Positions 33,095 to 47,284 of a DNA stretch of 64,000 bases are shown here, piece after piece. Location of the stretch: NCBI GenBank assembly GCA_963782965.1, contig CAWALV010000006.1, forward strand, positions 1,488,001 through 1,552,000, given 5' to 3'. The stretch is from CAWALV01 sp963782965. Lineage in GTDB: Bacteria; Actinomycetota; Actinomycetes; Acidothermales; Acidothermaceae. The translations under genes and the position numbers were made by a program. Numbering within the stretch: position 1 is the first letter of the stretch; each line of letters opens with the position of its first letter. The notes beneath the pieces were generated by a model. It was not told the origin of the DNA. It worked only from the letters and a program-made list of their open reading frames with translations, and searched no databases.

Positions 33095-34810
33095 TCACAG
33101 GGCTTCCTTGAAGCTGCCGGCGGTGTCGATCAGTTCTCTGGCGTGGCCCTTGGCCAGCTTGGATCCTTCGATGCCGGCAAGCATCCGGGAGAGCTCCTCG
33201 ACCCGAGCAGTTCCTTCCACCGCAACGACGCCGCTACGCGTCACCGTGCCGTCGTCGGACTTGACGACGACCAGGTGCCGGTCCCCGAACGCCGCAACCT
33301 GCGGCAAGTGGGTCACCACGATCACCTGCGACGTCACTGCGAGCCGAGCCAGCCGCCGGCCGACCTCGACCGCCGCCTTGCCGCCCACGCCGGCGTCGAC
33401 CTCGTCGAAGACGAACGTCGGCACCGGGTCGCTGCCCCCGAAGACAACCTCGACCGCGAGCATCGCGCGCGACAGCTCCCCGCCGCTCGCCCCCCGCGCC
33501 AGCGGACGCGCCGGTGCCCCGGCGTGCGGGCTCAACACCAGCTCGACGTCGTCCACGCCGTGTGGCCCCAGCTCCGAGCCGCGCCGCACTTGGGCACTGA
33601 CCTGCGCGTGCGGCATTGCGAGGTCGCGCAGCTCCGTCGTCACCGCCGCGCCGAAGGCTTCAGCCGCCCGCGTTCGAGCCGCCGACAGCGCCGAGGCGAG
33701 CTCGCGCAACTCCCCGTGCAGCTGCGCGGCAGCCGCCGCGAGTTCGGCGATGCGGGTGTCGTCGCCGTCGAGCTCGGCGAGCCGGTGCGCGGCTTGCTTG
33801 CCCCACGCGAGCACACCTTCGACGCCTCCGGCATCGTCGGTGCCGTACTTGCGGGTCAGCGCAGCGAGCGCGGCCTGCCGCGCCTGGAGCGCCGACAGCC
33901 TCAGCGGGTCGGCGTCGACGGTGTCGACGTACGAGACGAGCGCGGCCGCGACATCGGCGAGCACGTATCCGACCTCGGCGAGCTGCGTCTGCATGCCTTT
34001 GAGCACCGGATCGTGCTCGGCGGCCCGCTCCAACGCGTTGGTCGCGGCGTTGACGAGTGCGACCGCTTCGACGCCGTCGGCGCGGTCGGGGTCGCACCGC
34101 AAGTAGTCGTGCGCCGCCTTCGCGGCGGTGGTGAGGACATCGGCGTGCGAAAGCCGGCTGAGCTCCGCGGCCAACGCGAGGTCTTCGTCGGGCTGGGGGT
34201 CGACAGCCTCGATTTCCGTCAGCCCGTAGCGCAGCACCTCGGCTTCACGGAGCCGTTCGCGCGCCTGGTCGCGAAGCGTCGCCACCTCGGTCTCGACGTC
34301 GGTCCACCGCCGATAGCGGGCTCGGTACTGCTCGAGCAGCGAAGCGATATTGGCGCCGCCGTAGCGATCGATGGCATCACGCTGTGCCGAGGGCGCGCGC
34401 AGCCTCAACTGCTCCGCCTGGCCGTGCACCGCCACCAGATCGTCGGCGAACTCCGCCAGCTTGCCCACCGGGACAGGCCGCCCGCCGACCTGCGCCCTGG
34501 ACCGGCCGTCCGACCCCACGATGCGGCTCAACACCAACGCACCGTCCTCGACGTCGGCACCGAGGTCTTCGGCCCGGCGTGCACTCGCAGAGGTGGGTGG
34601 CAACCGGATTCGCCCGTCGACGGCGGCCCGCGCCGCCCCCACCCGCACGAGCGCGGTATCTGCCCGGCTACCGAAGAGCAGCGCCAGGCCCGTGACGACC
34701 ATGGTCTTCCCGGCGCCGGTCTCGCCCGTCACGACGGTCAGCCCGGGCGCGAACTCGAGCACGGCGTCGTCGATGACGCCGAGGCCACCGATCCGCAGCT
34801 CCTCGAGCAC
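33095..34810 (-). CDS. recN: DNA repair protein RecN
   Basis: An SMC-like ATPase of 571 residues that acts in double-strand-break repair. The N-terminal LEELRIGGLGVIDDAVLEF and Walker A GETGAGKTMVV, a central coiled coil, the ABC signature GASGGELSRAMLA and Walker B TFVFDEVDAGVGG are all present. I chose the GTG at 34810, nine bases after the nadK stop, because the family starts here. A longer in-frame extension to 35323 overlaps nadK and is not conserved. Confidence 0.95.
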   Translation of the reverse strand: MLEELRIGGLGVIDDAVLEFAPGLTVVTGETGAGKTMVVTGLALLFGSRADTALVRVGAARAAVDGRIRLPPTSASARRAEDLGADVEDGALVLSRIVGSDGRSRAQVGGRPVPVGKLAEFADDLVAVHGQAEQLRLRAPSAQRDAIDRYGGANIASLLEQYRARYRRWTDVETEVATLRDQARERLREAEVLRYGLTEIEAVDPQPDEDLALAAELSRLSHADVLTTAAKAAHDYLRCDPDRADGVEAVALVNAATNALERAAEHDPVLKGMQTQLAEVGYVLADVAAALVSYVDTVDADPLRLSALQARQAALAALTRKYGTDDAGGVEGVLAWGKQAAHRLAELDGDDTRIAELAAAAAQLHGELRELASALSAARTRAAEAFGAAVTTELRDLAMPHAQVSAQVRRGSELGPHGVDDVELVLSPHAGAPARPLARGASGGELSRAMLAVEVVFGGSDPVPTFVFDEVDAGVGGKAAVEVGRRLARLAVTSQVIVVTHLPQVAAFGDRHLVVVKSDDGTVTRSGVVAVEGTARVEELSRMLAGIEGSKLAKGHARELIDTAGSFKEAL

Positions 34811-34818
34811 GCTCGATG

Positions 34819-35712
34819 CTAGCTCCGCGGCGGCGCCGCGCCGCGCCAACCACGCACAGGTAGCTGGAACTTGGCCACCAGCCGGTCGACGAAGGGGCGC
34901 GGGTGCACCCGGGCAAGCCGCAGCGGCCGGTCGCTCCCGGTCGCACGCAGCACCGCACCGGGCGGCAACTCCGCGCTGCGGCGCCCGTCGCACGTCACCC
35001 AGCCCACGGTGTCCGGACCGACGACGTGGACCGCGACGGTTGCCGCGGGGGTCACCACGATCGGACGCGAGAACAGGGCATGCGCATTGAGCGGGACGAC
35101 GAGCAAGCCTGCGACGTCCGGCCACAGAATCGGGCCGCCGCCGGAGAACGCGTACGCCGTGGAGCCGGTAGCAGTGGCGATGACGACACCGTCGCAACCG
35201 AACTCCGTCAGCGGCCGGCCGTCGACCTCGACCAGCAGGTCGAGCATCCGCTCCCGAGGGGACTTCTCCAACGAAGCCTCGTTCAACGCCCAGCCCGACC
35301 ACGCGACACGACCGTCGATACAAACCTCGACGTCGAGCGTCGAGCGCTCTTCGACGTCGTAGCCACCGCGGACGACGCGCTCGACCGTGGCGACCAGATC
35401 GGTCGGCTCGGCCTCGGCGAGGAATCCGACGTGACCGAGGTTGACGCCGAGCACCGGCGTCCCCGATTCGCGCGCGACTTCGGCGGCCCGCAGCAGTGTG
35501 CCGTCACCACCGAAGACCATGACGATTTCGCAGTCGTCGGGACAGTGACCGGAGGCCACGACGCGCGCCTTCGGGATGTCGAGAACGGAGGCCTCGACGT
35601 CGAGCACGCACACGTCGACGGAATCACGGGCGAGCAACGACCCCGCTTCTCGCGCCGCCGTGACGGCTTCCGGACGTCCGGTATGGCACACGAGCAACAC
35701 GCTGCGACTCAC
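34819..35712 (-). CDS. nadK: NAD kinase
   Basis: Phosphorylates NAD to NADP using ATP or polyphosphate. The 297-residue protein has the GGDGTLLRAAE motif, GVNLGHVGFLAE and ATGSTAYAFSGGGPIL, all typical. The GTG at 35712 overlaps the tlyA stop (GTGA), so the two genes are coupled. tlyA-nadK-recN is a standard actinobacterial order. Confidence 0.96.
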   Translation of the reverse strand: MSRSVLLVCHTGRPEAVTAAREAGSLLARDSVDVCVLDVEASVLDIPKARVVASGHCPDDCEIVMVFGGDGTLLRAAEVARESGTPVLGVNLGHVGFLAEAEPTDLVATVERVVRGGYDVEERSTLDVEVCIDGRVAWSGWALNEASLEKSPRERMLDLLVEVDGRPLTEFGCDGVVIATATGSTAYAFSGGGPILWPDVAGLLVVPLNAHALFSRPIVVTPAATVAVHVVGPDTVGWVTCDGRRSAELPPGAVLRATGSDRPLRLARVHPRPFVDRLVAKFQLPVRGWRGAAPPRS

Positions 35713-36533
35713 GATGGCCCCTCCGCGATGGCTTTACCCAGGTCGTCGTCGTCCAGCGGTGGCGCTGCGCGGCACAACCACAAGAAGTACTCCACGTTCC
35801 CCGCCGGGCCCGGCAACGGGCTGGCGACGATGCCTTCGACGCCGAGGCCGAGCCGAGCTGCGGCGGCGGCAACCGCGGCGACCGCCTCCGCGCGCAGCTG
35901 CGGGCTTCTAACCACCCCGCCGGAACCGACCCGTTCCCGGCCGACCTCGAACTGCGGCTTCACCATGACGACGAAGTCTGCCTCTTCGGTACTCACCGAG
36001 AGGAGCGCGGGCAGCACCAACGCGAGCGAGATGAACGACAAATCCGCGACGACGAGGTCGACCGGGTCGCCGATGTCGGGTAGCCCCAGCTCGCGCACGT
36101 TGGTGCGTTCCTTGACCACCACGCGCGGATCGTTACGTAGAGCCCACGCAAGCTGGCCGTAGCCGACGTCGACGGCGACGACCGATGCCGCTCCGGCCCG
36201 CAGCAAGGCATCGGTGAAACCACCTGTCGACGCGCCCGCGTCGAGGCAGCGACGACCTTCGACCTCCAAGGCCCGCCTCGGTTGCTCGCGCGTCATGAAG
36301 GCAGCCAGCGCGCCGGCCAGCTTGTGGCCACCCCGGGACACATACACCGGGGCGGCGTCGTCGCCGCGGACGACGATCGGGTCGTCAGCGGCCACCGCGG
36401 TCGCCGCCTTGGTCGCCCGCAAACCGTTCAGCCGGACACGCCCTTCGGCCACCAACTCGGCCGCCTGCGTTCGTGACCGGGCATATCCGCGACGGACCAA
36501 CTCGGTGTCCAGCCGAACTCGTCGGGCAGCCAC
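35709..36533 (-). CDS. tlyA: TlyA-family rRNA 2'-O-methyltransferase
   Basis: A 274-residue S4-plus-FtsJ-type methyltransferase. The N-terminal S4 domain reads LDTELVRRGYARSRTQAAELVAEGRVRL. The methyltransferase part has CLDAGASTGGFTDALLRAGA (SAM loop), VAVDVGYGQLAWALR and VVADLSFISLALVLPAL. In mycobacteria TlyA 2'-O-methylates cytidines in 16S and 23S rRNA and affects capreomycin susceptibility. The start is GTG at 36533. The ribosome site is weak. Confidence 0.94.
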   Translation of the reverse strand: MAARRVRLDTELVRRGYARSRTQAAELVAEGRVRLNGLRATKAATAVAADDPIVVRGDDAAPVYVSRGGHKLAGALAAFMTREQPRRALEVEGRRCLDAGASTGGFTDALLRAGAASVVAVDVGYGQLAWALRNDPRVVVKERTNVRELGLPDIGDPVDLVVADLSFISLALVLPALLSVSTEEADFVVMVKPQFEVGRERVGSGGVVRSPQLRAEAVAAVAAAAARLGLGVEGIVASPLPGPAGNVEYFLWLCRAAPPLDDDDLGKAIAEGPS

Positions 36534-36551
36534 GTAGCCGCGCCGCGGGGA

Positions 36552-36902
36552 TCAGGCGCCGTCGAGATCGGCGAGGGCGTCCTGCAGGTGCCGGTGGGCC
36601 ACCTCGTAGGAGGCCACGTGCTCGGCGGTGGGCAGCCGGTCGAGGGCGGCGACGCCGGCGACCGCCGCGTCGACACCCGGCACGCCGGTCGGCTCCGGGA
36701 TCGCCCATCTCTCGCCGGCGCCGGTGGACGCATCGAACTCGGCGCGAGGGTCCGAGTCGGCGGCCGGGTCGAAGTCGGAAGCCTCGACGTCGGAAGGGTC
36801 GAGGTCGGAAGGGTCGACGTCGGGGGCATCCGAGTCCGCCGGGACGTCGAAGTCGGCGGGCGCGTGCCCGCCCCACGGGTATGAACTCGGCTCATCGCTC
36901 AC
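36552..36902 (-). CDS. Small conserved actinobacterial protein with Asp-rich repeat
   Basis: A 116-residue protein. The N-terminal 60 residues are acidic, with PSDLDPSDVEASDFDP-type repeats encoded by about 15-bp DNA repeats near 36775-36835. The C-terminal 45 residues look folded (GVDAAVAGVAALDRLPTAEHVASYEVAHRHLQDALADLDG) and are probably alpha-helical. Proteins with this tail sit beside tlyA in other actinobacteria (memory; not checked). The function is not known. I chose the GTG at 36902, since the upstream in-frame part has no conserved sequence. Confidence 0.7.
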   Translation of the reverse strand: MSDEPSSYPWGGHAPADFDVPADSDAPDVDPSDLDPSDVEASDFDPAADSDPRAEFDASTGAGERWAIPEPTGVPGVDAAVAGVAALDRLPTAEHVASYEVAHRHLQDALADLDGA

Positions 36903-37051
36903 GCACGCCACGGTACCCGCTGCGACCGGCCGGTTGCAGCCGCGTCGTCCTCGGCGGTCCGCGAAAGCTGCATACGGCTGCGATAGCCTCCGCCGAGGTC
37001 GGCCCCGCGGCCGACACAGTGACGCCGACACAGTGACAAGGAGCAGCATCG

Positions 37052-37378
37052 ATGGCCAGTGTCGACGAATGTCAGGTCGCGATCGGACAACTCGCCGCGC
37101 GGATAGGCGGCGACGGCCGGGCAGCCGGCTTCGATCGGTCGATCAGCGCCACCATCGACGATCTCGACGTCACCTTCCGCGGCCGCTTGCACGACGGCAC
37201 GCTCGACGACGTCACGACTGAGCCGGGCCCGCAAGCACAGATCCGGATGCAGATGAGCAGCGACGACCTCGTGGCCGTCGCGGCGGGCACCCTCTCGATC
37301 TCCCAGGGCTGGCTCTCAGGGCGCATCAAAGTGCATGCCTCACTTCCCGATCTGCTGCGCCTACGGTCGATGGTCTAG
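37052..37378 (+). CDS. SCP2 sterol-carrier-domain protein
   Basis: A 108-residue single-domain protein with the SCP2 fold pattern. The strand FDRSISATIDDLDVTFRGRL is followed by IRMQMSSDDLVAVAAGTLSISQGWLSGRIKV, the conserved SxxDxxxLxxGxLxxxxAxxxGxxKxxGD-like core. It may bind lipids or fatty acids. It is one of only two plus-strand genes in the window. The ATG at 37052 has AAGGAG at a good distance. The convergent HAD gene follows after 27 bases. Confidence 0.85.
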   Translation: MASVDECQVAIGQLAARIGGDGRAAGFDRSISATIDDLDVTFRGRLHDGTLDDVTTEPGPQAQIRMQMSSDDLVAVAAGTLSISQGWLSGRIKVHASLPDLLRLRSMV

Positions 37379-37405
37379 AAACCGATCTCGCCACGGGCCG
37401 GAACC

Positions 37406-38443
37406 TCAGTGCATGCCGATCCGGCGCAACGCCGCTGCAGCGTCGAGCTGGTGCGCGGCGGTCGACCACGCGAGCGCGAGCAAGGCCCGCAGACCGTCCA
37501 TCGGCTGCCCGTCGCCGTCCAGCTGGAGGACCCTCCCGCCGCCGGGTGCCGGCTCGAGGTGGGCCCGCCAGCCCCGGCAGTGGGCGGCCCCGGCGTCGAC
37601 CGCCGGCTCGGGGTGCGGCTCGAGCATGCCGCGGAGGTCAGCGGCAAGATAGGTCGGGCGGTGCACCGCCGGGGCGCGAAGGAGATCGGTCGCACCGGTC
37701 ACCCCCGTGAGCACCAGCAGGCTGTCGGTGTCGGCGACGTTCGCGCCTTCGATGTCGGTGTCGAGTCGATCACCGACCACCAGCGGGTGGGCCGCCGCCG
37801 TCCGCCGCACGGCTTCAGCATGCAGCGGCAGGCGCGGCTTGCCCGCGACCTCCGGCGTCGCACCGGTCGCGACAGCAACCAACGCGACAAGCGAACCGTT
37901 ACCGGGCAACAAACCGCGCTGGCTCGGCAAGGTCGCATCGATGTTCGTGGCGACCCACAGCGCGCCCGCGCGAATGGCTAGGGCCGCTTCGGCCAGGTCG
38001 GCATAGGCGAGCGCGGCATCGAAGCCTTGGACGACGGCGTCCGGTCGATCATCGGCTGAGCCGACCACCCGCAACCCGGCCTCGACGACGGTGGCCGCCA
38101 GCGCGCTGCTGCCCGTGACCAGAACGGCGGCATCGGAGCCCAGCCGCTCGCGAACGAGGCGCGCCGCAGCCTGCGACGACGTCACCACATCGGCTGGCGA
38201 CGCCGTGACGCCGAGGTCGACGAGGTGCTTGGCCACCTGGTCCGGTGACCGCGAGGCGTTGTTGGTCACGAAGGCGAGCCGCATCCCGGCGGTCCGCACG
38301 TCGGCGAGCGCCTCGGCGGCGCCGGCGATCGCGTTCGGCCCGATATAGACGACGCCGTCGAGATCGATCAACCCGACGTCGTAGCGGCTCGCCAACGGTT
38401 CGGCGGTTCCGCGCAGCCAGCGTCGCACCGGCGTTTCGCTCAC
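37406..38443 (-). CDS. HAD-IIA family phosphatase (glycerol-3-phosphate phosphatase-like, Rv1692)
   Basis: A 345-residue HAD phosphatase. Motif I is DVGLIDLDGVVYIG with the nucleophilic Asp, motif II FVTNNASRS, and the late motif VVGDRLDTDIEGANVADTDSLLVLTGV. The Rv1692 homologue dephosphorylates glycerol-3-phosphate in phospholipid recycling. The C-terminal 60 residues are extra and less conserved. The GTG at 38443 overlaps the upstream TPR stop (GTGA). Confidence 0.9.
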   Translation of the reverse strand: MSETPVRRWLRGTAEPLASRYDVGLIDLDGVVYIGPNAIAGAAEALADVRTAGMRLAFVTNNASRSPDQVAKHLVDLGVTASPADVVTSSQAAARLVRERLGSDAAVLVTGSSALAATVVEAGLRVVGSADDRPDAVVQGFDAALAYADLAEAALAIRAGALWVATNIDATLPSQRGLLPGNGSLVALVAVATGATPEVAGKPRLPLHAEAVRRTAAAHPLVVGDRLDTDIEGANVADTDSLLVLTGVTGATDLLRAPAVHRPTYLAADLRGMLEPHPEPAVDAGAAHCRGWRAHLEPAPGGGRVLQLDGDGQPMDGLRALLALAWSTAAHQLDAAAALRRIGMH

Positions 38444-38916
38444 CTTGCTCCCCCGAGTCGGGCGCGGACCATCCGCAGCTCACGACCGTAGTGGGCAACA
38501 TCCGGGCGCATGGCGGCGGCCAGCGCGAGGTGCTCGACGGCGGTGCGAAGATCGCCGGTCCGGGCGGCGCTCAGCCCCATCGCGAACTGCGCGTAGTCGT
38601 CGGCCGGATTGGCATCGATGATGCGAGCGAAACTCTGCCGCGCGGCCGAGTACCAACCGGCCTCGAACTGCGCGCGGCCCAAGGCCTCGAGGATGCTTCG
38701 TGAGGTCGGTTCGGCTTGCGCGGCGCGGCTCAACAGCTGTGCGGCCGCCGCCGGGCTTCCTGCTTCCAGCAGTTGCACGCCGCGGGTGTACCAGTCGTAC
38801 GCGCTGTGGCCAAAGTCTTTGCCGTTGCCGTCGCCGTCGCCGTCGCCGTCAGCCGGACGGGCCAGGTGGCCCGCATCGGAACCGAACTGCTCACCGTCGG
38901 GTCGCTCACCGCGCAT
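38440..38916 (-). CDS. Tetratricopeptide repeat protein (small)
   Basis: A 158-residue protein with TPR-like repeats (AYDWYTRGVQLLEAGSPAAAAQLLSRAAQAEPTS and ILEALGRAQFEAGWYSAARQSFARIIDANP) and a short Gly/Asp-rich N-terminus (DGDGDGDGNGK). TPR repeats bind protein partners, which are unknown here. I chose the ATG at 38916 (GAGGAG with 7-base spacing) over one at 38931. It is coupled to the HAD phosphatase, an order also seen around Rv1691. Confidence 0.8.
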   Translation of the reverse strand: MRGERPDGEQFGSDAGHLARPADGDGDGDGNGKDFGHSAYDWYTRGVQLLEAGSPAAAAQLLSRAAQAEPTSRSILEALGRAQFEAGWYSAARQSFARIIDANPADDYAQFAMGLSAARTGDLRTAVEHLALAAAMRPDVAHYGRELRMVRARLGGAR

Positions 38917-39119
38917 CGCCCTACTCCTCACCGCGCCTGTCGCCGGAAAACGTGCGCTCGTCTCGCAGCAACCACGTGGGGTTCATCACCTGCGCATCGA
39001 ATGCCCCGACGGCATCCGTCGAGCCCTTCGGCACTACCATGAGGCCTCCGTCGCAGCCTGCCGACGACCCGTCTCGGCCCTACCGACACGTCGTCACCAA
39101 CACGTCGACGAGGAGAAGC

Positions 39120-40451
39120 ATGCCCACTGCGCCCGCCGGCCGGGAGTCAGGCCTTCGCATCCTGCCGTTTCGCGCAGTGCGCTACTCCTCGCAGGCCTGC
39201 CCGGACCTCGCTGCGGTAATCGCGCCCCCGTACGACGTCATCGACGACGCGCAACGTGCAGAACTCGAAGCGCGCGACCCGCACAACGTCGTCCGGTTGA
39301 TCTTGCCGCGGTCGCCGCGGGGCGCCGGGTCTGATGGCGGCGGCGACCAATACGCGCACGCAGCACAGTTGTTCGACGAATGGCGCCGCGAAGGTTACCT
39401 GGTGGCCGACGACGAGCCGGCCCTCTACCTGTATCAGCAGCGCCGCGGGGAGGAGATCGTGCAGCGGGGCCTGTTCGGCGCCGCGGTGCTCGAACCGCTC
39501 GACGGCGGGGTGATCCTGCCGCACGAGCGGGTTCGGCCCGGACCGGTAGCGGACCGTCTCGCGCTGATGCGGGCGATGCTCGCCAACCCCGAACCGATCT
39601 TCCTGCTCTATGACGGCGGCGGTGCGGCCACTGCCGCGTGCGCGACCGTAGCCGACACGCCTGCGAGCCGAACGGCGACCACGGACGACGGCCTGACGCA
39701 CGAACTCTGGCCGATCGACGACCCAGCGACCCTCGAAGCGATCGCCGGCGACCTCGCGACCCGGCGCGCGATGATCGCCGATGGCCACCATCGCTACACC
39801 ACCTACGGCTACCTGCGCGACGAGCTCGTGGCGGCCGGCAGCGGGCCTGGCCCGTGGGATGCCGGTCTTGCGTTGCTCGTCGATGCGAGCGTGACTGCGC
39901 CCCGCATCGACGCGATCCACCGAGTGGTTCCCGGCCTCTCCTTGGCGCAAGCCGTGCAGCGAGCGCAACCGGTGTTTCGCTCGCGAGAACTGCCGCCGGG
40001 CGCGACCCTGGCCAGCGCTCTTGCGGCACTCACCGAGGCTGCCGCGGACGAGACCGCGACTTCGACGCCGCGGCACGCGTATGCCGTTACCGACGGCGAG
40101 AGCTTCGTGCTGCTCGACCGCCCGGACACCGGTCGGCTCGATGCGGCACGGCCGGACGATCACACGGCAGCGTGGTGGCGATTGGACGCGAGCGTGGCCG
40201 CCGTACTGCTGATGGGCGAACTGTGGGGCGTCGACGACGCCTCCGATGAGGTCGATGCCGAGCACGACGCGCAGGCCGCGCTCCGCATGGCGCGGGACGC
40301 CGCCGGCATCGCGCTGCTCCTCAACCCGGCGGCGCTCGCCGACATCTGGGCGGTGGCCGAGGCCGGCGACGCGATGCCACGGAAGTCGACGCTGTTCTTG
40401 CCGAAGCCGCGTTCGGGTGTGGTGATGCGGGCGTTCGACCTCGAGAGCTGA
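39120..40451 (+). CDS. DUF1015 family protein
   Basis: A 443-residue protein of the DUF1015 family, whose role is unknown. The characteristic motifs are LRILPFRAVRY near the N-terminus, AVIAPPYDVID, ALYLYQQR and RAMIADGHHRYTTYGYLR. I chose the ATG at 39120 because GAGGAG lies 5 bases upstream and the family starts there. The upstream frame to 38700 covers the divergent TPR gene. A -10-like TACCAT lies near 39035. Confidence 0.88.
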   Translation: MPTAPAGRESGLRILPFRAVRYSSQACPDLAAVIAPPYDVIDDAQRAELEARDPHNVVRLILPRSPRGAGSDGGGDQYAHAAQLFDEWRREGYLVADDEPALYLYQQRRGEEIVQRGLFGAAVLEPLDGGVILPHERVRPGPVADRLALMRAMLANPEPIFLLYDGGGAATAACATVADTPASRTATTDDGLTHELWPIDDPATLEAIAGDLATRRAMIADGHHRYTTYGYLRDELVAAGSGPGPWDAGLALLVDASVTAPRIDAIHRVVPGLSLAQAVQRAQPVFRSRELPPGATLASALAALTEAAADETATSTPRHAYAVTDGESFVLLDRPDTGRLDAARPDDHTAAWWRLDASVAAVLLMGELWGVDDASDEVDAEHDAQAALRMARDAAGIALLLNPAALADIWAVAEAGDAMPRKSTLFLPKPRSGVVMRAFDLES

Positions 40452-40473
40452 CGCGCCGGGAGACCGCACGCGA

Positions 40474-40845
40474 CTACGCCGGCCGGCTTCGTTGCGCGGC
40501 CAGCCGACGAACCTCGAGGACCTCGACCTCGCAGCGGCTCGCGGCGCCGTTGACACCGCGCCAGAAGCGACGTCGTAGGGCGCCACGCACTTCGAGGACG
40601 TCGCCGGGCGCCCATCGCGTGGCCATCCGCTGCACGCCGCGTTTGAAGGTCGCGCAGTCGATCGTGTCGACCGTTGGCAGCCGCTGGCCGGCGGGCGACT
40701 TGGCTGCCGGCCGATCGACGACGAGCCGCCACGTCACCAATGTCTCGCCACTGGGCAGGACCCGGCTGGCAGGCTCCCCGGACAGTCGGCCGGTCAAAAG
40801 GACGACATTGTTCGCCACTTGGTCCCCGGCGTAATCCCCGCTCAT
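40474..40845 (-). CDS. Single-stranded DNA-binding protein-like (OB fold)
   Basis: A 123-residue OB-fold protein related to SSB. It has NNVVLLTGRLSGEPASRVLPSGETLVTWRLVVDRP then IDCATFKRGVQRMATRWAPGDVLEVRGALRRRFW. It lacks the flexible acidic tail (DDDIPF-type) of the replicative SSB, so it is probably a second, specialised SSB. I chose the ATG at 40845 with GGAGG at 5-base spacing; a GTG seven codons upstream is an alternative. It converges on the DUF1015 gene. Confidence 0.8.
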   Translation of the reverse strand: MSGDYAGDQVANNVVLLTGRLSGEPASRVLPSGETLVTWRLVVDRPAAKSPAGQRLPTVDTIDCATFKRGVQRMATRWAPGDVLEVRGALRRRFWRGVNGAASRCEVEVLEVRRLAAQRSRPA

Positions 40846-41050
40846 CGACGCCTCCACCCTCGCCACGCACCCTGCCGGCTATTGGTGCCGGCTAGGTGAC
40901 CGGCTGCTGGCCGATGGGTCGGCCAGCGAGCTCATCGTGGCTAACGCAGTCCGTCGTCGGAGAAGGTCGGCCGGTCGCTGTGGACAGTCGCCACCCGACC
41001 GCGAATTGTGGATCGAGCTGCGCCGGCCAGCTCGGACGGCGCGTCCGGGC

Positions 41051-42037
41051 TCAGGTATTCGGCTCGGCCGGCTCGTCGAGGATGAACACGAACAGGTCGT
41101 CCTTGCCGGGGTCACCTTGGTTGCCCGCAGCCTCACCCTGGGGAGAAAGATCCGCGAGACGGTCGGCGGCGTCGGTCTGGTCGTCATCATCCGCGGCGGC
41201 TGCGGCGGCGAACCAGCGGGTGGCGTCGGTCACCCTTCCGGCCGCAAGCAAGATGTCGGCGTAGGCGTAGAACAGCCGCGCCGACCACGGATCGCGCCGA
41301 CTGGCGTCCAGGTCACCGCCCTGCAGGGCGAGCAGCGCCGCGTCGAGCTGGCCGAGATCGCGCCGGGCCCCGGCTACGACGATCCGCAGCTCTGCCGCGG
41401 CGACGCCGGACAATCGCGCCGCCTCTGCGCTGCCGGCGAGGGCGAGGGCCCGGTCGGGTCGGCCGAGCGCCCGTTCGCAGTCGGCCATGACCGCGAGGTG
41501 GTCCGACGATCCGCTGATCCGCCGGCTGGCCCGCAGCTCCGCAAGCGCTTCCGCCCAACGACCTGTCGCGTAGGCGCACAGCCCGGCGGCTTCCCGAACG
41601 CTCGCCACGCGCGGCAGGCGGTCCCGGGCCGCCACAGCGTGCCGGTAGGCGCCTTCAGGGTCGACGTCGAGGAGCCGGCCCGCCATCACGAGGTGCCGAG
41701 CGACGACGTCGCCCGTCGGCCCGGTGATGCGCCGCAGTTCCGCCCGAACGTCGCGAGGAAGTTCGTCGGCGCTCACGTCGTCCGGCAGCTCGGGCGCTGT
41801 GCCGGCCGGCCGGCGGCGGCGTACGTCGGCACCGTCAGTGGACGACGCGCGGACGGGTCGCTGTGCGCCCTGGCGTGGTGTACCGGAACCCGTACGTGCC
41901 GTGCCGGCACTCGCGACGGGGCGGCTCTGGCTGTCGCTGCGCCGGGGGTCGCCACGCCCGGAAGCCGGGCGTGCCGGCCGCGCTTGGCCGCCACTCCTCG
42001 GCGGCCGCCGGCCGCGACTGTCCGTCATCTGCGTCAT
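41051..42037 (-). CDS. Tetratricopeptide repeat protein with disordered N-terminus
   Basis: A 328-residue protein. Residues 1-85 are Arg/Pro/Ser/Gly-rich. Residues 90-300 contain helical TPR-like repeats (VARHLVMAGRLLDVDPEGAYRHAVAARDRLP and ALGRPDRALALAGSAEAARLSG). Actinobacterial homologues occur near tyrS and rRNA genes, from memory. No catalytic motif is visible. The start is the ATG at 42037; one at 42028 is an alternative. Confidence 0.8.
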   Translation of the reverse strand: MTQMTDSRGRRPPRSGGQARPARPASGRGDPRRSDSQSRPVASAGTARTGSGTPRQGAQRPVRASSTDGADVRRRRPAGTAPELPDDVSADELPRDVRAELRRITGPTGDVVARHLVMAGRLLDVDPEGAYRHAVAARDRLPRVASVREAAGLCAYATGRWAEALAELRASRRISGSSDHLAVMADCERALGRPDRALALAGSAEAARLSGVAAAELRIVVAGARRDLGQLDAALLALQGGDLDASRRDPWSARLFYAYADILLAAGRVTDATRWFAAAAAADDDDQTDAADRLADLSPQGEAAGNQGDPGKDDLFVFILDEPAEPNT

Positions 42038-42089
42038 CCTTGCCTGGAGCTCATCCGAGCGCCGTCACCTCGACGGCGCCGGAATTGCA

Positions 42090-42125
42090 TTTGGGGGCCG
42101 CCCGCGATGCGGGTGGCCCCCAAAA
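42090..42125 (-). terminator. rRNA operon terminator hairpin
   Basis: A GC-rich hairpin (GGGGGCC..CCCGC, 3-nt loop, GCGGG..GGCCCCC) lies about 10 bases beyond the 5S 3' end. Flanking T and A runs strengthen the stem. Confidence 0.75.
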
Positions 42126-42133
42126 TGAAGAAT

Positions 42134-42251
42134 GTCCGGCGGCGTCCTACTCTCCCACGCGGTCACCCGCGCAGTACCATCGGCGCTGAAGGGCTTAGCT
42201 TCCGGGTTCGGAATGAGACCGGGCGTTTCCCCAACGCTATGACCGCCGAAA
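42134..42251 (-). rRNA. rrf: 5S ribosomal RNA
   Basis: A typical actinobacterial 5S of about 118 nt on the minus strand. The 5' end is TTTCGGCGGTCATAGCG and the core ATTCCGAACCCGGAAGCTAAG. The 3' end pairs back in GACGCCGCCGGACA. End positions are within a few bases. Confidence 0.92.
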
Positions 42252-42291
42252 CTCTTTTGAGATGTTGATCGGATCCCGACCGTATCTCAGG

Positions 42292-42322
42292 AACCGCACA
42301 GTGGACGCAAGCATGTTTGTGG

Positions 42323-42325
<3 letters not shown>
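42292..42325 (-). other. 3' arm of the 23S rRNA processing stem
   Basis: This segment is inverted relative to 45431-45467: both contain GCACAGTGGACGC and a matching GCATCTTTGTGGCCAAG / GCATGTTTGTGGTCAAG stretch in opposite orientation. The arms flank 23S and would form a long stem for RNase III. Confidence 0.75.
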
Positions 42326-47284
<4,959 letters not shown>

